A DNA stretch of 60,879 nt from the NCBI RefSeq assembly GCF_000003815.2, contig NC_049985.1:21100147-21161025 (forward strand). Reading direction: 5' to 3'. Position 1 is the stretch's first letter, and every line of letters starts with the position of its first letter. The translations under genes were made by a program, and so were the position numbers. Below the pieces are notes generated by a model that was not told the DNA's origin, made no database searches, and was given only the letters and a program-made list of their open reading frames with translations. Positions 44,120-55,684 of this stretch are shown here, piece after piece. Origin of the DNA: Branchiostoma floridae (taxonomy: Eukaryota; Chordata; Leptocardii; Amphioxiformes; Branchiostomatidae).

Positions 44120-45185
44120 GATGGTACATATTCACATTAGTCATTACATACCTAATCTGTAACCAGAGCACTTCTAAAAAATATAACTTTTGATGAGTAT
44201 GATTGTATTTGATCAATCGTTAACAGGCAATACCTAGCATAGACTGGAAGCAAAACATCACTCAGGACCGGTTGACTCCTACAGCCCTCACCCTCCCAGT
44301 AACATATGAAAAACAACTACTTTTGGAGGAAGTCGTACACTAACAGAACAAGAAACAAAACTTTGCAAGAATTCCTCTAATATTCAATAATGCATCTATA
44401 AATGTTATGAATTTCAAGCAAAGAATATACACTTCTGAGAATTACAGTTTTTTTTGCGCTCTTAAACATCTTATTACTTTCAGGTCACCGAAGAACTGAA
44501 ATCTAAATGTACATCCGCTTCGCTCCTATTTGATTTAAGCCCAGACATTGGTTTGAAAATAAACTTTTGCGTTTTTCGTTACATTGAAGCATTTTGCAAA
44601 TATGCAAAACCAGCAAAAAGGATTTTGAAGGATCTTGACCGTAAACAACAGATTTTGCTTTGTTGATCCTTTTAGAAAATTGTTCTTATATGTAGCGTTA
44701 AGACCAGAAATCAAATAATCATGTAGTTTACATTAGCTCCAGATCCTTTTTCTGATTTTCAAAGAATTTTTAGGTTTCAGTTTGTCCGAATATGGTGTAG
44801 CGTTGCATAAAGTTCCTACAATTATAAATGTTCTTGCCACTTTGATTAAGTAACTTGATTTAATGCCAATTTTATCTTATCTTCATATTTCTCTCTTTCT
44901 CTGTTACGGACGTATTATGTAAATCCTTATTTCAAGGTCCGTGTTCATTCATATTCGATGTAACTTTTTCTTCTGAATCTATTCTTAAACAGCACAAAAT
45001 TTAAACATAAATGCAGGTTTGCGTACGCAAAGAAATATGTTAGAATACGAAATATTTGGTATGATTCGCGCTTGATTTGCATATGCTATATATGACATCT
45101 ATGCCATAAATGCCTGTTTTACTTACTTAGTACCTGACTTAGCGGGGAAGAAACGTTAAAATGCCTATTTAACACGTAAGCGTAG
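44120..45185. other. No gene seen
   Basis: AT-rich intergenic sequence between the LINE and the minisatellite at the end of the first otopetrin gene. I see no exon or repeat end that I can name. Confidence 0.5.
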
Positions 45186-45189
45186 TTTT

Positions 45190-45795
45190 AGATCTGCTCT
45201 AGAGATTGGTGAGGATGGTAAGCATGGTTTTTAGAGATCTGCTCTGGAGATTGTGTGGATGATAAACGTGTTTTTTTAGATCTGCTCTTGAGATTGGTGC
45301 GGATGGTATACGTGGTTTTTAGATCTGCTCTGGAGATTGGTGAGGATGGTAAGCATGGTTTTTAGAGATCTGCTCTGGAGATTGGTGTGGATGATAAACG
45401 TGGTTTTAAGATCTGCCCTGGAGATTGGTGTGGATGATTAACGTGGTTTTTAGATCTGCTCTGGAGATTGGTGTGGATGGTATACGTGGTTTTTAGATCT
45501 GCTCTGGAGATTGGTGCGGATGGTATACGTGGTTTTTAGATCTGCTCTGGAGATTGGTGTAGATGGCAGGTGTGATTTTTAGATCTGCTCTGGAGATTGG
45601 TGTAGATGGCAGGCGTGGTTTTTAGACCTGCTCTGTAGATTGGTGTGCATGATAAACGTGTTTTTTTAGATCTGCTCTTGAGATTTGTGTGGCTGGTATA
45701 CGTGGTTTTTAGATCTGCCCTGGAGATTGGTCCGGATGGTAGGCGTGGTTTTTAGATCTGCTCTGGAAGTTGGTGTGGATGGTAGGCGTGGTTCC
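45190..45795 (-). repeat. 43-bp minisatellite, about 14 units, overlapping the end of otopetrin A
   Basis: Units of about 43 bp read (plus strand) agatctgctctggagattgg then tgtggatggtatacgtggttttt with small changes. The last unit (about 45753-45795) is the coding sequence for the final 13-14 codons and stop of otopetrin A, so array and CDS are continuous. Confidence 0.9.
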
Positions 45796-48700
45796 AGATC
45801 TCGAAGAGGCAGGCAGCGCTGTGAAAGCGGTAGAAGATGAGGAGCGGCAGAGCAATGTGGGTAAGGAGAATCCAGGCCACGTTGTCATAGAACTGCTCCT
45901 GTGATACAAACAAATGAAAAAGATATATGTATATTCATATACGTTTGGAAAGATAGAAAATCCCGAATTCTCTATGATAACACAAAACTAATTGCACCCT
46001 AGGGGAACCTTGAGATAATGGTGGTTTTTTTTAAGACAGGTAAAGGATTCAGAACGATATTCTTACGTGTAATTCTAGTCATCAATGTGCCACCATGTAT
46101 AAGGTTTAAACCTCTGCTTCCTTTACGTGGCTCAGTTTGTGGAACAGAGAGGGGGGATACAAACTGAGCCATGTTTGGAGCGGCATTCTTGCTGCTGCAG
46201 CGCCACCTACATCGCTATAAGTAGCAGCAAGAAACAGACCCAGCCATTCTTACCCCGATAATGGTGTCTGATAGACAAAGAAACGTTGGAAGTGAGCACA
46301 ATTCTGATTGTGCCTTTTAAGAATCTTACTAAATGGGTGAACATTAGCCTTTCAACTCTTACCTGCACTGTGAGCGTGTCCGGGATGTAGAGTGTAGACA
46401 CGGACACCAGCCACAGCGTTACGTTCAACACGAACAAGAACATCACCAGCTGTCTGCTACCTTTCCGAATCGTCCCCCTCTCTGGTCCGCTCTTTTCGCG
46501 AACGAATCTTTTCCTTCCTCCGCCATTATCTTCTTGGTCTTCCCCGTATCCCTTCGTCTTGCTCACCCTGCGATCATCGCTCTTTGGCTGCGGAAGTGAC
46601 ACTTTGAGACACGGACCACAACGTACATAATTATAAGAACGACCTTCTGGTCCGTCACAGTCTTCCACGATTGTCGGAATCTCTACTCTGCCCGACTGAG
46701 CTGTATCAATACCTTGCCGCACAGGCAAAACGCCTCGTTGCGGAACGACATCGTGAATCACCTCTCCATTTGCCTGCCGTGGTGTTGAATATGACACTAG
46801 ATCCATCCCCACAGCTTTAGACCTCCTGTTTGCCTCTCCTGGTGTTGAAAACGACACTCGACCCGTCTCCACAGCTTTAGATGCCCGGTTAGTCAGTCTT
46901 GGAGTCTGCACAGCTTTCGATACCCGGTTAAGCAGTCCTGGTGTCTCCACAGCTTTACACTCTTCGCTCTTAAGCACCGATGTCCGGTTGAGTCCGTCAA
47001 AGATGAAGACAGTCTGCAGTGATGTTTCCAGGATGGTAGACGCCATCCGCCACGTCAGCATCGTGTCTGACCAGTTGTGGTGGGTTGCCATGATTCCCGA
47101 GATCAGGCTCAACACAGCCAACAGGAAGACGCCAAACAGCGCGACGGACAGCAGGGCTTTATCCAGAACGGCGCCGCTGTGCTGCTCGCTGCGGTGTGAG
47201 CGCAGGTAGCGCCAGGCCAGTACTGTGACTACGATCCCGATGATGTTGCACATCAAAATGGTTATTTGGTAAGCTATGGAGGCGGCCAAGTGGTCCATCG
47301 CACCGAAAGAGAATCCGTAGATAATTATAGTGGTGAGGACAGCCGCGAGGACGATAACTCCGGCCACCAGACCTTTACACGAGGACATGCAGTAGTGAGA
47401 TGTATCCGACAGGACTTTCCACAGCCGTGTTGGCGTCTTTCCGTATGCCTGAAAGGTGCACAAAAGTTGTTTTAGATGTAGAGAATTCACATTCGGACAT
47501 CAGACATACGTCTCTATGCTAGCAACTTGGTTCAGAATCTTGATGCTACCGTACTTCAACATTGAAATCATTGAACATGTTTGACTTCGATTCGGTAGTT
47601 ACACATTTTAATTCCTTAAATCTTTTATTAACGGTGCTGCAAAGTTAAATAGTTCTTTTTGTAAATATCTAGACCAAACATCAGCAATAGTAATTTAGAA
47701 GGCAACAATAAGCATAATGAAAATAAGTTCAAAACTGTACCTGTTCTTATATCACTACAATTATACGTTTTTTTCAACTATGACAACTTATAAATAGACA
47801 AAATTTAGAAGTTGGTATCGACCCCACCTCCGTTTAAGAATTCAAGACAGTGAATCACCTGTTCTTTGATATCAGCAATAGCGATTGCAAAAGCAGCCGC
47901 AGCGATGAGGCTCTCCTCTATGGTGCATGGGTACATCATGGGGGACATGTACTTCATCAGGTGCTGCAGGTACACTGGCTGGCAGAGGTGAGCCAGGTCA
48001 ACTTCGTCTGCACCTGAAAATCATTTACAAAGCACTGTAATAATCGCCATCATCCTGACAATTAAGAAAGTATTGGAGGAGGAGGCCGCTCTAAAGGAGT
48101 ACAACTTGTTAGCCACCTGCTAGATAGAGATGCATGGTCGTATATCGTTAATGGCACTTCATTTGAGGATTAACTGAACTGAACTGATCACTACCCTTAG
48201 CATCGCCATATTCATCACATTATAATAACTAATATTCACCACCATCAACGTCGTCAACATAAATCACAATGGTGGTCACCAACCATATCACCATATATCG
48301 TCAACATCATCATCACCATCAATATAATTCTCACTACACCATCATCACCATTAGAAGCAGCACTGTTGTAAGCAAAGTTGGCAGCACCAACATCAGCACC
48401 AGCATCATTATAATCATTACTATAATCATCACTGACATTATGATCATCGCTATCATCATCATTACCATCGCTATTACCCTAGGAAACATGATCATTATCA
48501 TCGTGTAACGTAGTCCATCTTTTCTGGTTCATGAACACCGTGCGTACATATCATCATTACCATCATTAACAGTCATCATCATCAACGGCATTTGCTCGTG
48601 ACCGAGCATTAAGTTCATGTCAGACCAGCCTTAGTAACTGTTTGTGGTTGATGGTGTCTCAAGCCCTGGGCAGTACGGGAAAGTCTGGAACACACTAGGT

Positions 48701-51700
48701 TGTCAGCGAGGGAGAAGGAGCTGCTCTCCACCGTTATTATCAACATAATCATCAGTATCATTACCATCATCATCACCATCAACATTCTCATAATAATCCC
48801 CATCATCATCATCACCATACCGCAGTGTGTAATGTGGTAGCCTCCTTCATCGGCGTCTCTGGGGGCCTTGGTGGTTTTTTTTTTATCCGCAATTGTATAC
48901 AAGGAATACGCCGGGAAAGAAATATATACCGGGAAGCTTGTATGGGAAGTGCTGGGGGCCCGTACAAGCTTCTCGGTATATTCCTTTCCCGGCGTCAGTT
49001 CAGTTCAGTTCATCCTCGGAGAGGGGACACCATCGTCTCCACATGTTCCTGTCCAGCATGATCGAACGGAGCTCTCCGGCCTGCAGACCCGTGTCCTCGA
49101 GCATCAGCTTCCTGAGTGTGGCCGAAGGGCGGCCACGCCTGCGCGGCTCTCCTGGTTCCTAAAGCAGGACCTCTCCTGCCATTTCCTCATGGCGCACCAC
49201 GTGCCCTACCAAACGCAATTTTCGGCTGCGGACAACCGCCGATATTCCACGGCGTATTCCCGATTAAAAATTGGGAATCCCCCTCCTCCCCCAAAAAAAC
49301 TCCCAGAGACGCCGGTGAAGGAAGCTAGTAATGCCGACCATCTCACCTGAGTCATGAGTATCGTGTGAGACGTGCAGCATCCTCTCGTGCCCCTCCTCCG
49401 CCACCACGGTCTGGTTGAGCCGGTGTTCCAGCGCCTCCACGGTTTCGTGCACCACGGTGTTCACCCACACGCACAGGTTGGTGGCCACGCAGTGCATCAA
49501 TCCAAGTACGTAGAACCACGACTGCCAGCCATGAGGCTGATGATTCATCTGAACGATGGTATGTATGAAAAAAATGCGTCGTATTGAGCAAGCAGTTTCT
49601 CTGGACTTGGACTAGTGACTAGAAAGAATGGTCGGGACAAATAGTCCGCCAGCTGACAACCCAAGCCGTAGACAGACGAAGGTAGAAAACTTATGTTGAT
49701 GGCATTGCTGCCCCTACGGCCGGTGAGGCTATGGGACCGGTGAGCTGAAGTGAGTTTCTCTTAAAGTGTTTGTGCCACTAATGTCATTCATTTGTATACA
49801 AAAGTTCTGAATATAACATTCAACTGTTTTTCAACCATTGCAATTATTACTCGCTGAAGAACGAGGCAGAACTGCATCCATTTGATGTTATAGATCATCG
49901 ATCTTGAGCTTACAGATCATACTTCGAGTTCATGATTCCTTCCACCAGATTAGCAAACAAAATCACATCGTCGGCTTCAAAGTGAATATTTCTTAGGAAA
50001 TTGTCATCGCAACTCGCAAAGATGTAATAGCTTTCAACTGCATGTAATTTCGGTGACTTTGCAGGGTTTGCAACTGAAAATAACTTTCACCAAGTTCCAT
50101 CTGGGAAATCAAGTTTGATTACTAGTACTTGACAACAGAATTGAAGACTCGATGTCCCCTCAAACTGTTAAATTCAAATGTTTGAAATCCTTCTACGAGG
50201 ATGCATGAAATGAACTGCAATGAGTCTTAATTTGCATAATTGGTATATAAATGCTTTATATATCTATTCCTATTACCTCAAAGGTTAGAAGAATGTACAT
50301 CTGCATCAGACAGAAGAAGATCCAGCCGACAGGGCTCAGCAGTGACGTCATCTCCACGTGATAACAGCCAGGCATCGTGCTATACTCAGCATAGAGAGCG
50401 ACTTCCAGGGCAGCTTTTATAACGCTGATCAAACCGAAACCTGCATATAGCAGAGAAGAAAGAACATACCCTTGACTGCAAGTAATATATACTAACTACA
50501 TGTACTCTAGAAACTGTAGAACATAAATACAACAACAACCGACCTAACAAACAAAGTATATTGTTTCTGTTCTTTTATATCTTCTTCTTTGACATTGGAA
50601 TTGGCTTCGGCATTCTAGGTATACTTAAGAATTTGTTTACCGATTTTCTTTACACTTTGCAGAATATTTGCAGCTGGTTACTAACATCGACTATCATAAT
50701 TCCACTAGGTGCCATAATACCGCCACCTTTAAAAACGTTAGAATAGAGGTTTTCGCAAGATTGTTTTAAACACCGAATGTTGAATATCCTAAATGTAATA
50801 CAATTCAGATATTAAGGTGTTGAAGACAATCTTGAGAAGGCCTCTATAGCAATGTTTTTTGAGGTGGCGGTATATTGGCACCTGGTGGAATTATGCGAAT
50901 GTATGTTACGTTTGTATCGGTGGAATGGCCGAGTGATTAGAGTGGTCGCCTTACATTTTTTAGGTGAGTGCAATTCCCTGCCTATGATTTGAATCTTAGT
51001 CTACAAAATTGTTAGGAAACGTATAAAAAAATGCTGCACGGGAATGTCATACATTTTATCAAATAAGCATACCCTAACATAAATGACTTCTTACCGACCA
51101 AACCGCACTTCAGAAAGATGCTAAGGTCGTCCTTTTTCCCCTCGACTGGACAGCGGCCATGTTTGCATCCAGAGACGAACACTGCCAATAACCAAGCAAA
51201 CCCCACAGTGTATAGATAGCAGAAAAATCCCTATGGAAAGATAGAAAATCGTTAGCATGGGCACCTTTTTCGGAAACCGAGCGCGTGCCGGTGACGTCAC
51301 AGCTCAGATTAGAAAGTCAAAAGGCTACAGAACATATTAGTTTGCCGTGTTTGAAAACCGCTATCTTCTATGATTTCTTTCGCGTCAGTCACCTAGTGGT
51401 CTTTATCTATAGAAATCCACAAGTGCTGAAAACTGTTTTCTGCTACCAAAAGCCGCCATGTTGAATTCAAGATGGCACCCGGTTTCCGGGAACTCACAAT
51501 CATGCTAATAATCTCATAATTCATTGCCTTGTTTGTTTTTTTCGTTCATGTGGCGTTAACTAAACACAGGCATGTGGAGCTATGTACAGGTAAATCAAGT
51601 CATGTTATTTGGATATTATCCACCTTTTGATGTCCACTATGTCGGTCGCTTGATGATGTCATAGTGACATCATTGCCAACACTAAATAATGGAAGCTGTC

Positions 51701-53236
51701 GAGACTCTCCTGAGACGAAAAGAGCCGAAGGGTGTAACTCACTTCAACTCGTGGCTTGACCAGGTGATCGCTGATGAACTCGCTGATTGGCAGAACGGTC
51801 CCCACCACCACCAGCAGCATCCCGTACAGACCACAGAACCCCAGAGCGTAGTACGTCACGTGGTCCATCCGGCCCGTACCCACTACCGATGGACGTCTGA
51901 AATAATCGATCTATTTAAACCTTTCCCACGCAGATTTACGTCAAAATACAGTATCTTAACGATTTTTTTAGAAACTATTATTTCAATTTTGAAACCCGAC
52001 AAGAAGATCTATTGAGGACAGGAAGACAGTCTCCAAAGAGCATAAAAATGTTCACATATTCATATATAAGAGTTTGCATAAACTGTGTCAGGGAGGTCTC
52101 CGTCGATGTGGACAGTACGGCTACCCATAGTTTACGTTCGTCGGATTATACCGGTCGGCGGGTTGAGTCATGATAAGGTATGTGATACTGGGGTGTTTGA
52201 ATACTCCTTTGTTGTGTAGACATGCTATTCAACTATAAATGCATTGTAACGTTTCAGAGACGCATTAGAGATACGGTGAATATATAAAAATTAAACATCT
52301 CTCAGTAAATCAAGATAAATAAATCTATAAATTAGTAAATAAAAGATATAGTTTCCTGACCTGATATTGATTCTTTCTTAAATTTCAACGATTAATGAAA
52401 TACATTCATGTAACGACATGTTTCTGTAGAATAATATGATTCCAGTGCCAACTTTCAATAAATGTATTGGCGACGAAATAACAATATCATTTTTCTCTTC
52501 AGAATGTTCTGGTTCATCTTTACCGCCATAAGGGTCGAGGTTAGCATTTGCTGCGTAGACATCGATGCTGTTTTTATCTGGGATGAACGTTCTGGCACGT
52601 AGATGCAGGTTTTCCACGGTCACCCCCGAAACGGCACGCACAGTCGAACATGCTACACTATACCCAGTCACGAAGGTATGCAACAGTTAATCAAAAAACA
52701 ACATCTCTTTCCAGGGTCGCGTCATAACATGTATAATTACATCATGTCATATAGTAGTATACTACATTCGGAATGCGAAATGTCGGTCGTTTCTATAAAA
52801 TGTGATACGAGTTGTGCCGACTGAATCGTCCTACTACATCAATCAAATTTGTATCAATATTACTGACAAGTACTAGTATTCACGAAGGGTGGAGGTGATA
52901 TATCTGATATACCATAACGTGACATAGCATGACATATCATGCTAAAATAGGACCATCTGTTACAACCTCTGATCGGGCCGTATTGTCCCCCCATATTTGA
53001 TAATAAGTACCATTTTACGGGAAGCACCAGGCTTTAAAAAACAGCAACAGTGCGACAACACCACGTAATCACTAAATAACGGCAACAAGCTGGCCGTAAA
53101 TTGCTCTGGGAACTAAGTCTGTGTTAGAATAAGAGGAATATGATTTGTCCCAGTAATAAGCTTAATAAGTTGCCAAGCTTTTTCGGGCATCTCATACCGG
53201 GGTGGTCGCTTACCTGAGCCGCTCTGGCTCCGACAT
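45752..53236 (-). CDS. OTOP: Otopetrin-family proton channel A (688 aa, 8 coding exons)
   Basis: Exons 5' to 3' on the minus strand: 53214-53236, 51743-51896, 51095-51230, 50277-50440, 49347-49548, 47859-48013, 46363-47448, 45752-45898. All have AG/GT borders and compatible phases, totalling 689 codons with stop. The protein starts MSEPERLRRPSV and has 12 predicted TM segments: about 22-46, 60-80, 94-124, 142-158, 168-192, 258-274, 302-324, 334-358, 376-398, 410-430, 609-630, 646-670. Family hallmarks are GLMHCVATNLCVWVNTVV in TM5, LNVTLWLVSVSTLY in TM11 and ALPLLIFYRFHSAACLFEIW at the end. Otopetrins are proton-selective channels of the plasma membrane, known in sour taste and otoconia formation. 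A hydrophilic loop of about 175 residues between TM10 and TM11 has four KAV repeats (SKAVQTP, SKAVETG). A second otopetrin lies just upstream on the same strand. Family call firm; paralogue number not determinable. Confidence 0.9.
48180..48830 (+). repeat. (ATC)n-rich low-complexity region
   Basis: Long imperfect runs of atc/acc triplets (48190-48510, 48550-48590, 48735-48820) in intron 5 of otopetrin A. Open frames here are artefacts of triplet composition. Confidence 0.85.
48909..48994. other. Long imperfect hairpin with aagctt in each arm
   Basis: Left arm cgccgggaaag.aatat then accgggaagcttgta; the reverse complement of the right arm is cgccgggaaaggaatat then accgagaagcttgta. The stem is about 32 bp around an 18-20 base G/C-rich loop, in intron 5 of otopetrin A. 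Confidence 0.75.
48995..49290 (-). mobile_element. 3' fragment of a second LINE in otopetrin A intron 5
   Basis: The minus strand reads VRSRKLRLVGHVVRHEEMAG, then RRRGRPSATLRKLMLEDTGL, then RSIMLDRNMWRRWCPLSED and ELN stop. This is the C-terminal tail of a non-LTR retrotransposon ORF with one internal stop. It ends in a short gaact repeat (tgaactgaactgaac), like the microsatellite tails of some LINE clades. Exon 5 lies about 55 bases away. Confidence 0.7.
49600..50240. other. Otopetrin A intron 4, nothing else seen
   Basis: Intronic sequence between exons 4 and 5; no coding or repeat signal recognised. Confidence 0.6.
50695..50896. mobile_element. MITE-like element, TIR cataattcca..ggtgccataataccgccacc (copy 2), 202 bp
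   Basis: The left end cataattccactaggtgcca and the reverse complement of the right end cataattccaccaggtgcca match almost perfectly and continue into ataccgccacc. The internal block tattaaggtgttgaagacaatctt pairs in reverse with aagattgtctttaacacct of copy 1. It lies in intron 3 of otopetrin A. Confidence 0.8.
50915..50995 (+). repeat. tRNA-like A-box fragment, possible SINE
   Basis: tggaatggccgagtgattag then agtggtcgcctta resembles the 5' half of a Leu/Ser-type tRNA with an A box. No matching B-box half follows, so a SINE remnant is more likely than a tRNA gene. Confidence 0.4.
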
Positions 53237-53639
53237 CACAACAGGAAAAACTTTGTCCCCCATTTTTCTCACACCAACCTCTGGACTGGGACGATGTGAC
53301 GGCAGATGTGCGAGTTGAATCTTGCTGGGTAGAATTTTGGTCGTACGTGACGACGGACATAGCCTGCACGGCAGGCTTCTTCGCAGGCGTTTTGATATTG
53401 CCTTTTGCTTGATAACTATGTAGAGATTTCACATCGCTTTTGTTTTGCTATTGATTTGACTTCTTTCTGCTATGTTTCCTGTGCTATCTCACGTTAAGGT
53501 TAAATTTTTGATTTCACTCGTTTGGCAGAATGATTTAATGTTATCTAAGTTAAATCTGGTTTAGTACAATCTTTATGTTACTTAAGTAATTTGGTTTCAT
53601 AGAACTTTATGTATAATTATCTTATTGAAGTTAATCTTG

Positions 53640-53765
53640 TTTTATTGAACTTTATGTATGACTTATGTTCGGGGTTCTCTCCCAAGGGGGCGTTGAAAAA
53701 CGCCGTCAGGTGATATGCTTTTACCCTGGTTGAATAAAGAATAAACAAACAAAAAAACAAAAAAC
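53640..53765 (+). repeat. Retroposon 3' tail ending in (AAAC)n
   Basis: ttctctcccaagggggcgtt then a gttgaataaagaataaacaaac tail, like the 3' UTR and terminal repeat of a LINE or SINE. No coding part is visible. Confidence 0.45.
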
Positions 53766-53820
53766 ATACGAAATACCGACGATGTATATCTGAAAGCGAT
53801 GAGCATTAAGACGACATTAA

Positions 53821-54013
53821 GATGTCCTCCACGAAGCCTGCTACCGAGACTACTGATGAACTGCAGCTCGCGTCCTTACCCCCTGCTGCCAGTGGTTTCA
53901 TGAAAGCATGGGGCAACGCCCGACCGGACCATGCACGTGACGCGGTGCTGAGTATTAATAAGGGCAATTTTATCACCGGGTTAACGTTACTTTGTCTTAC
54001 TATAAAATTGTAA
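53821..54013 (+). CDS. Small open frame, unknown (63 codons)
   Basis: Begins MSSTKPATETTDELQLASLP and continues with GFMKAWGNARPDHARDAVLS; the region is more GC-rich than its surroundings, as coding exons here are. The last 15 or so residues look non-coding. No clear donor or second exon was found and I do not recognise a family. It may be a first exon, a retroposon piece or chance. Confidence 0.2.
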
Positions 54014-54270
54014 AGTTGTCTTACGTATCTGGCATTGACATGGTCAATACGTGCGGCTCATTTATTCGATAGAGAAAGTGCTACCATAGTGATGATATGT
54101 TATGCACACAGGCTGTCAATCAAGATAATGTATATATATATAGCCACACCGACCTTATGATATTTTTGTCTCAGGGTAATGGGGGGCATTACGTCCCACC
54201 TGGGCCGTGGTAACTTTCAATATGTGTAAGTTCCGGGCAGGGGGATAACTTGGGTTATCACACGAGAATC

Positions 54271-54953
54271 AAGACCCCGTTCACACTCAAAAAAATGAAG
54301 CGGCTTCAACGTCGAAGCCGCTTCAACGGGCAAGCCGCTTCAAAAAAATTACGTTCACACTCATTTCAGACAATCCGATTAATGGTACACAATTCCGTAC
54401 CTGGACTTCAGGTACTTTTTTACAACATTGTTTGTAGGTTTTCTCAAACCCACTCTTAATAGTCTTATATCATGATCCAGAGAGAAAGCTGTTTAAAGAA
54501 GTGCTTGTTTTTTTGTGATTTTGTTTTAACTTGCTGTGTTTCCTCCCTCTTCGCGTGATAAAAAAAGCTTTGTTTGCTTCCCATTCCACTTGCCTTGACC
54601 CTACAGCGATTTTTTTTCTTTCCAGACATTATCATTGGGCACAAAAATCAGTAACGTGAGCAAACCTGTCAGTGTGGCGTGTGTTCCTGCTCCCGATACC
54701 TGGATATATAACCTCCAACAGGGGGCAAATCGGAAATTTGCATAGAATCTATCCCGCGTTGCGTTCACACTCGCGATTTCAGCCAAGCGGCTTGTTCACA
54801 AGTGTCTCAAACTACCTCCCAGGGATGGATTGCAAACGAGCCGGATCGGTGAAAATCCAAGCCGCTTGGAGCGTTCACACTCAAGAAAACGATCCGGATC
54901 AAGCGGCTTCGACGTTGAAGCCGCTTCATTTTTTTGAGTGTGAACGGGGTCTT
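54271..54953. mobile_element. MITE with about 53-bp palindrome-containing TIRs, 683 bp
   Basis: The left end begins aagaccccgttcacactcaa and the right end is its near-perfect inverse (...ttgagtgtgaacggggtctt). Inside each TIR lies gaagcggcttcaacgtcgaa followed by gccgcttc, which is itself palindromic, so each end can fold alone. Further copies of agcggctt and gttcacact occur inside. No coding capacity is visible. Confidence 0.85.
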
Positions 54954-54959
54954 AGTTAG

Positions 54960-55680
54960 GCGATTCTACCTGCACTCGAGCTGTTTCATCGGGTGATACT
55001 GAAGACGCCGCGTTGGATGTCAATTACTCTCCATTTATAAACGTTTCTGTTTTCACTGGCCTTTGCACCGCACATGTGGTTCATTGGAAGCATAGACTTT
55101 TTCACCGACGCATCCTGTGTCCTTTTTGAAATTTTGAAGTTTTTTAGGCAAAGGTTGAAGCTGTAATGTCAGGACCAAGAAGCTACTCAGGCAATGATGG
55201 ATACATGCAAATATTGAGTTCACAACGCTTTTAATACAAAATCTATTCTTTGACCGCAGGTGTGGACTCCCTTATATCTAGCTAGAAATCTTTGGATACG
55301 ACTGAATTAAGGACAGAGAACGCATTTCCCAAATTCAGACCGATAACAGAGTGACTGAACAAATTAAGAAAATAAAATGAAACCTAAAAGCGAAATATGG
55401 CTATTGCTCATCCTATAATTAAAGGTTTTGTAAAGAAAAACAAAGGCAATTGTTGGCTAAAAATGGAGTAACATTGTCTTATAATTACGTCATCCTTTGA
55501 TTTTCTTATCTTTACAACACACATATAAAATGGCAATTGCCCCCCCCCCCCAAAAAAAAACTACGTGATAAAAGATTGGAAAATATGTAAAATTTCAACG
55601 TAAGGTAATGAGGTTAACGTCAATAAAAGATAACATACCGTAATATGACACAAGCTCCATGCTTTGACAGAAATGCAAGA
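54960..55680. other. No gene seen between the two otopetrin genes
   Basis: Intergenic sequence between the MITE and the 96-bp array. A C-run/A-run occurs near 55540-55560. I see no exon. Confidence 0.5.
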
Positions 55681-55684
55681 TATA

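Noticed and set aside
45190-45795. Regular direct repeats resembling a CRISPR array
   Set aside because: Units are contiguous with no unique spacers, and the context is a eukaryotic intron-rich gene; it is a minisatellite.
48825-49350. Plus-strand frames of 78-160 codons near 49 kb as a separate gene
   Set aside because: They are antisense to the LINE C-terminal fragment and to otopetrin A exon 5.
53214-53432. Longer N-terminal exon for otopetrin A starting at 53432 (frame KSLHSYQAK)
   Set aside because: That frame leaves the 53214 donor in phase 0, but the next exon needs phase 2. The ATG at 53236 gives phase 2 and a smooth join to the TM1 exon.
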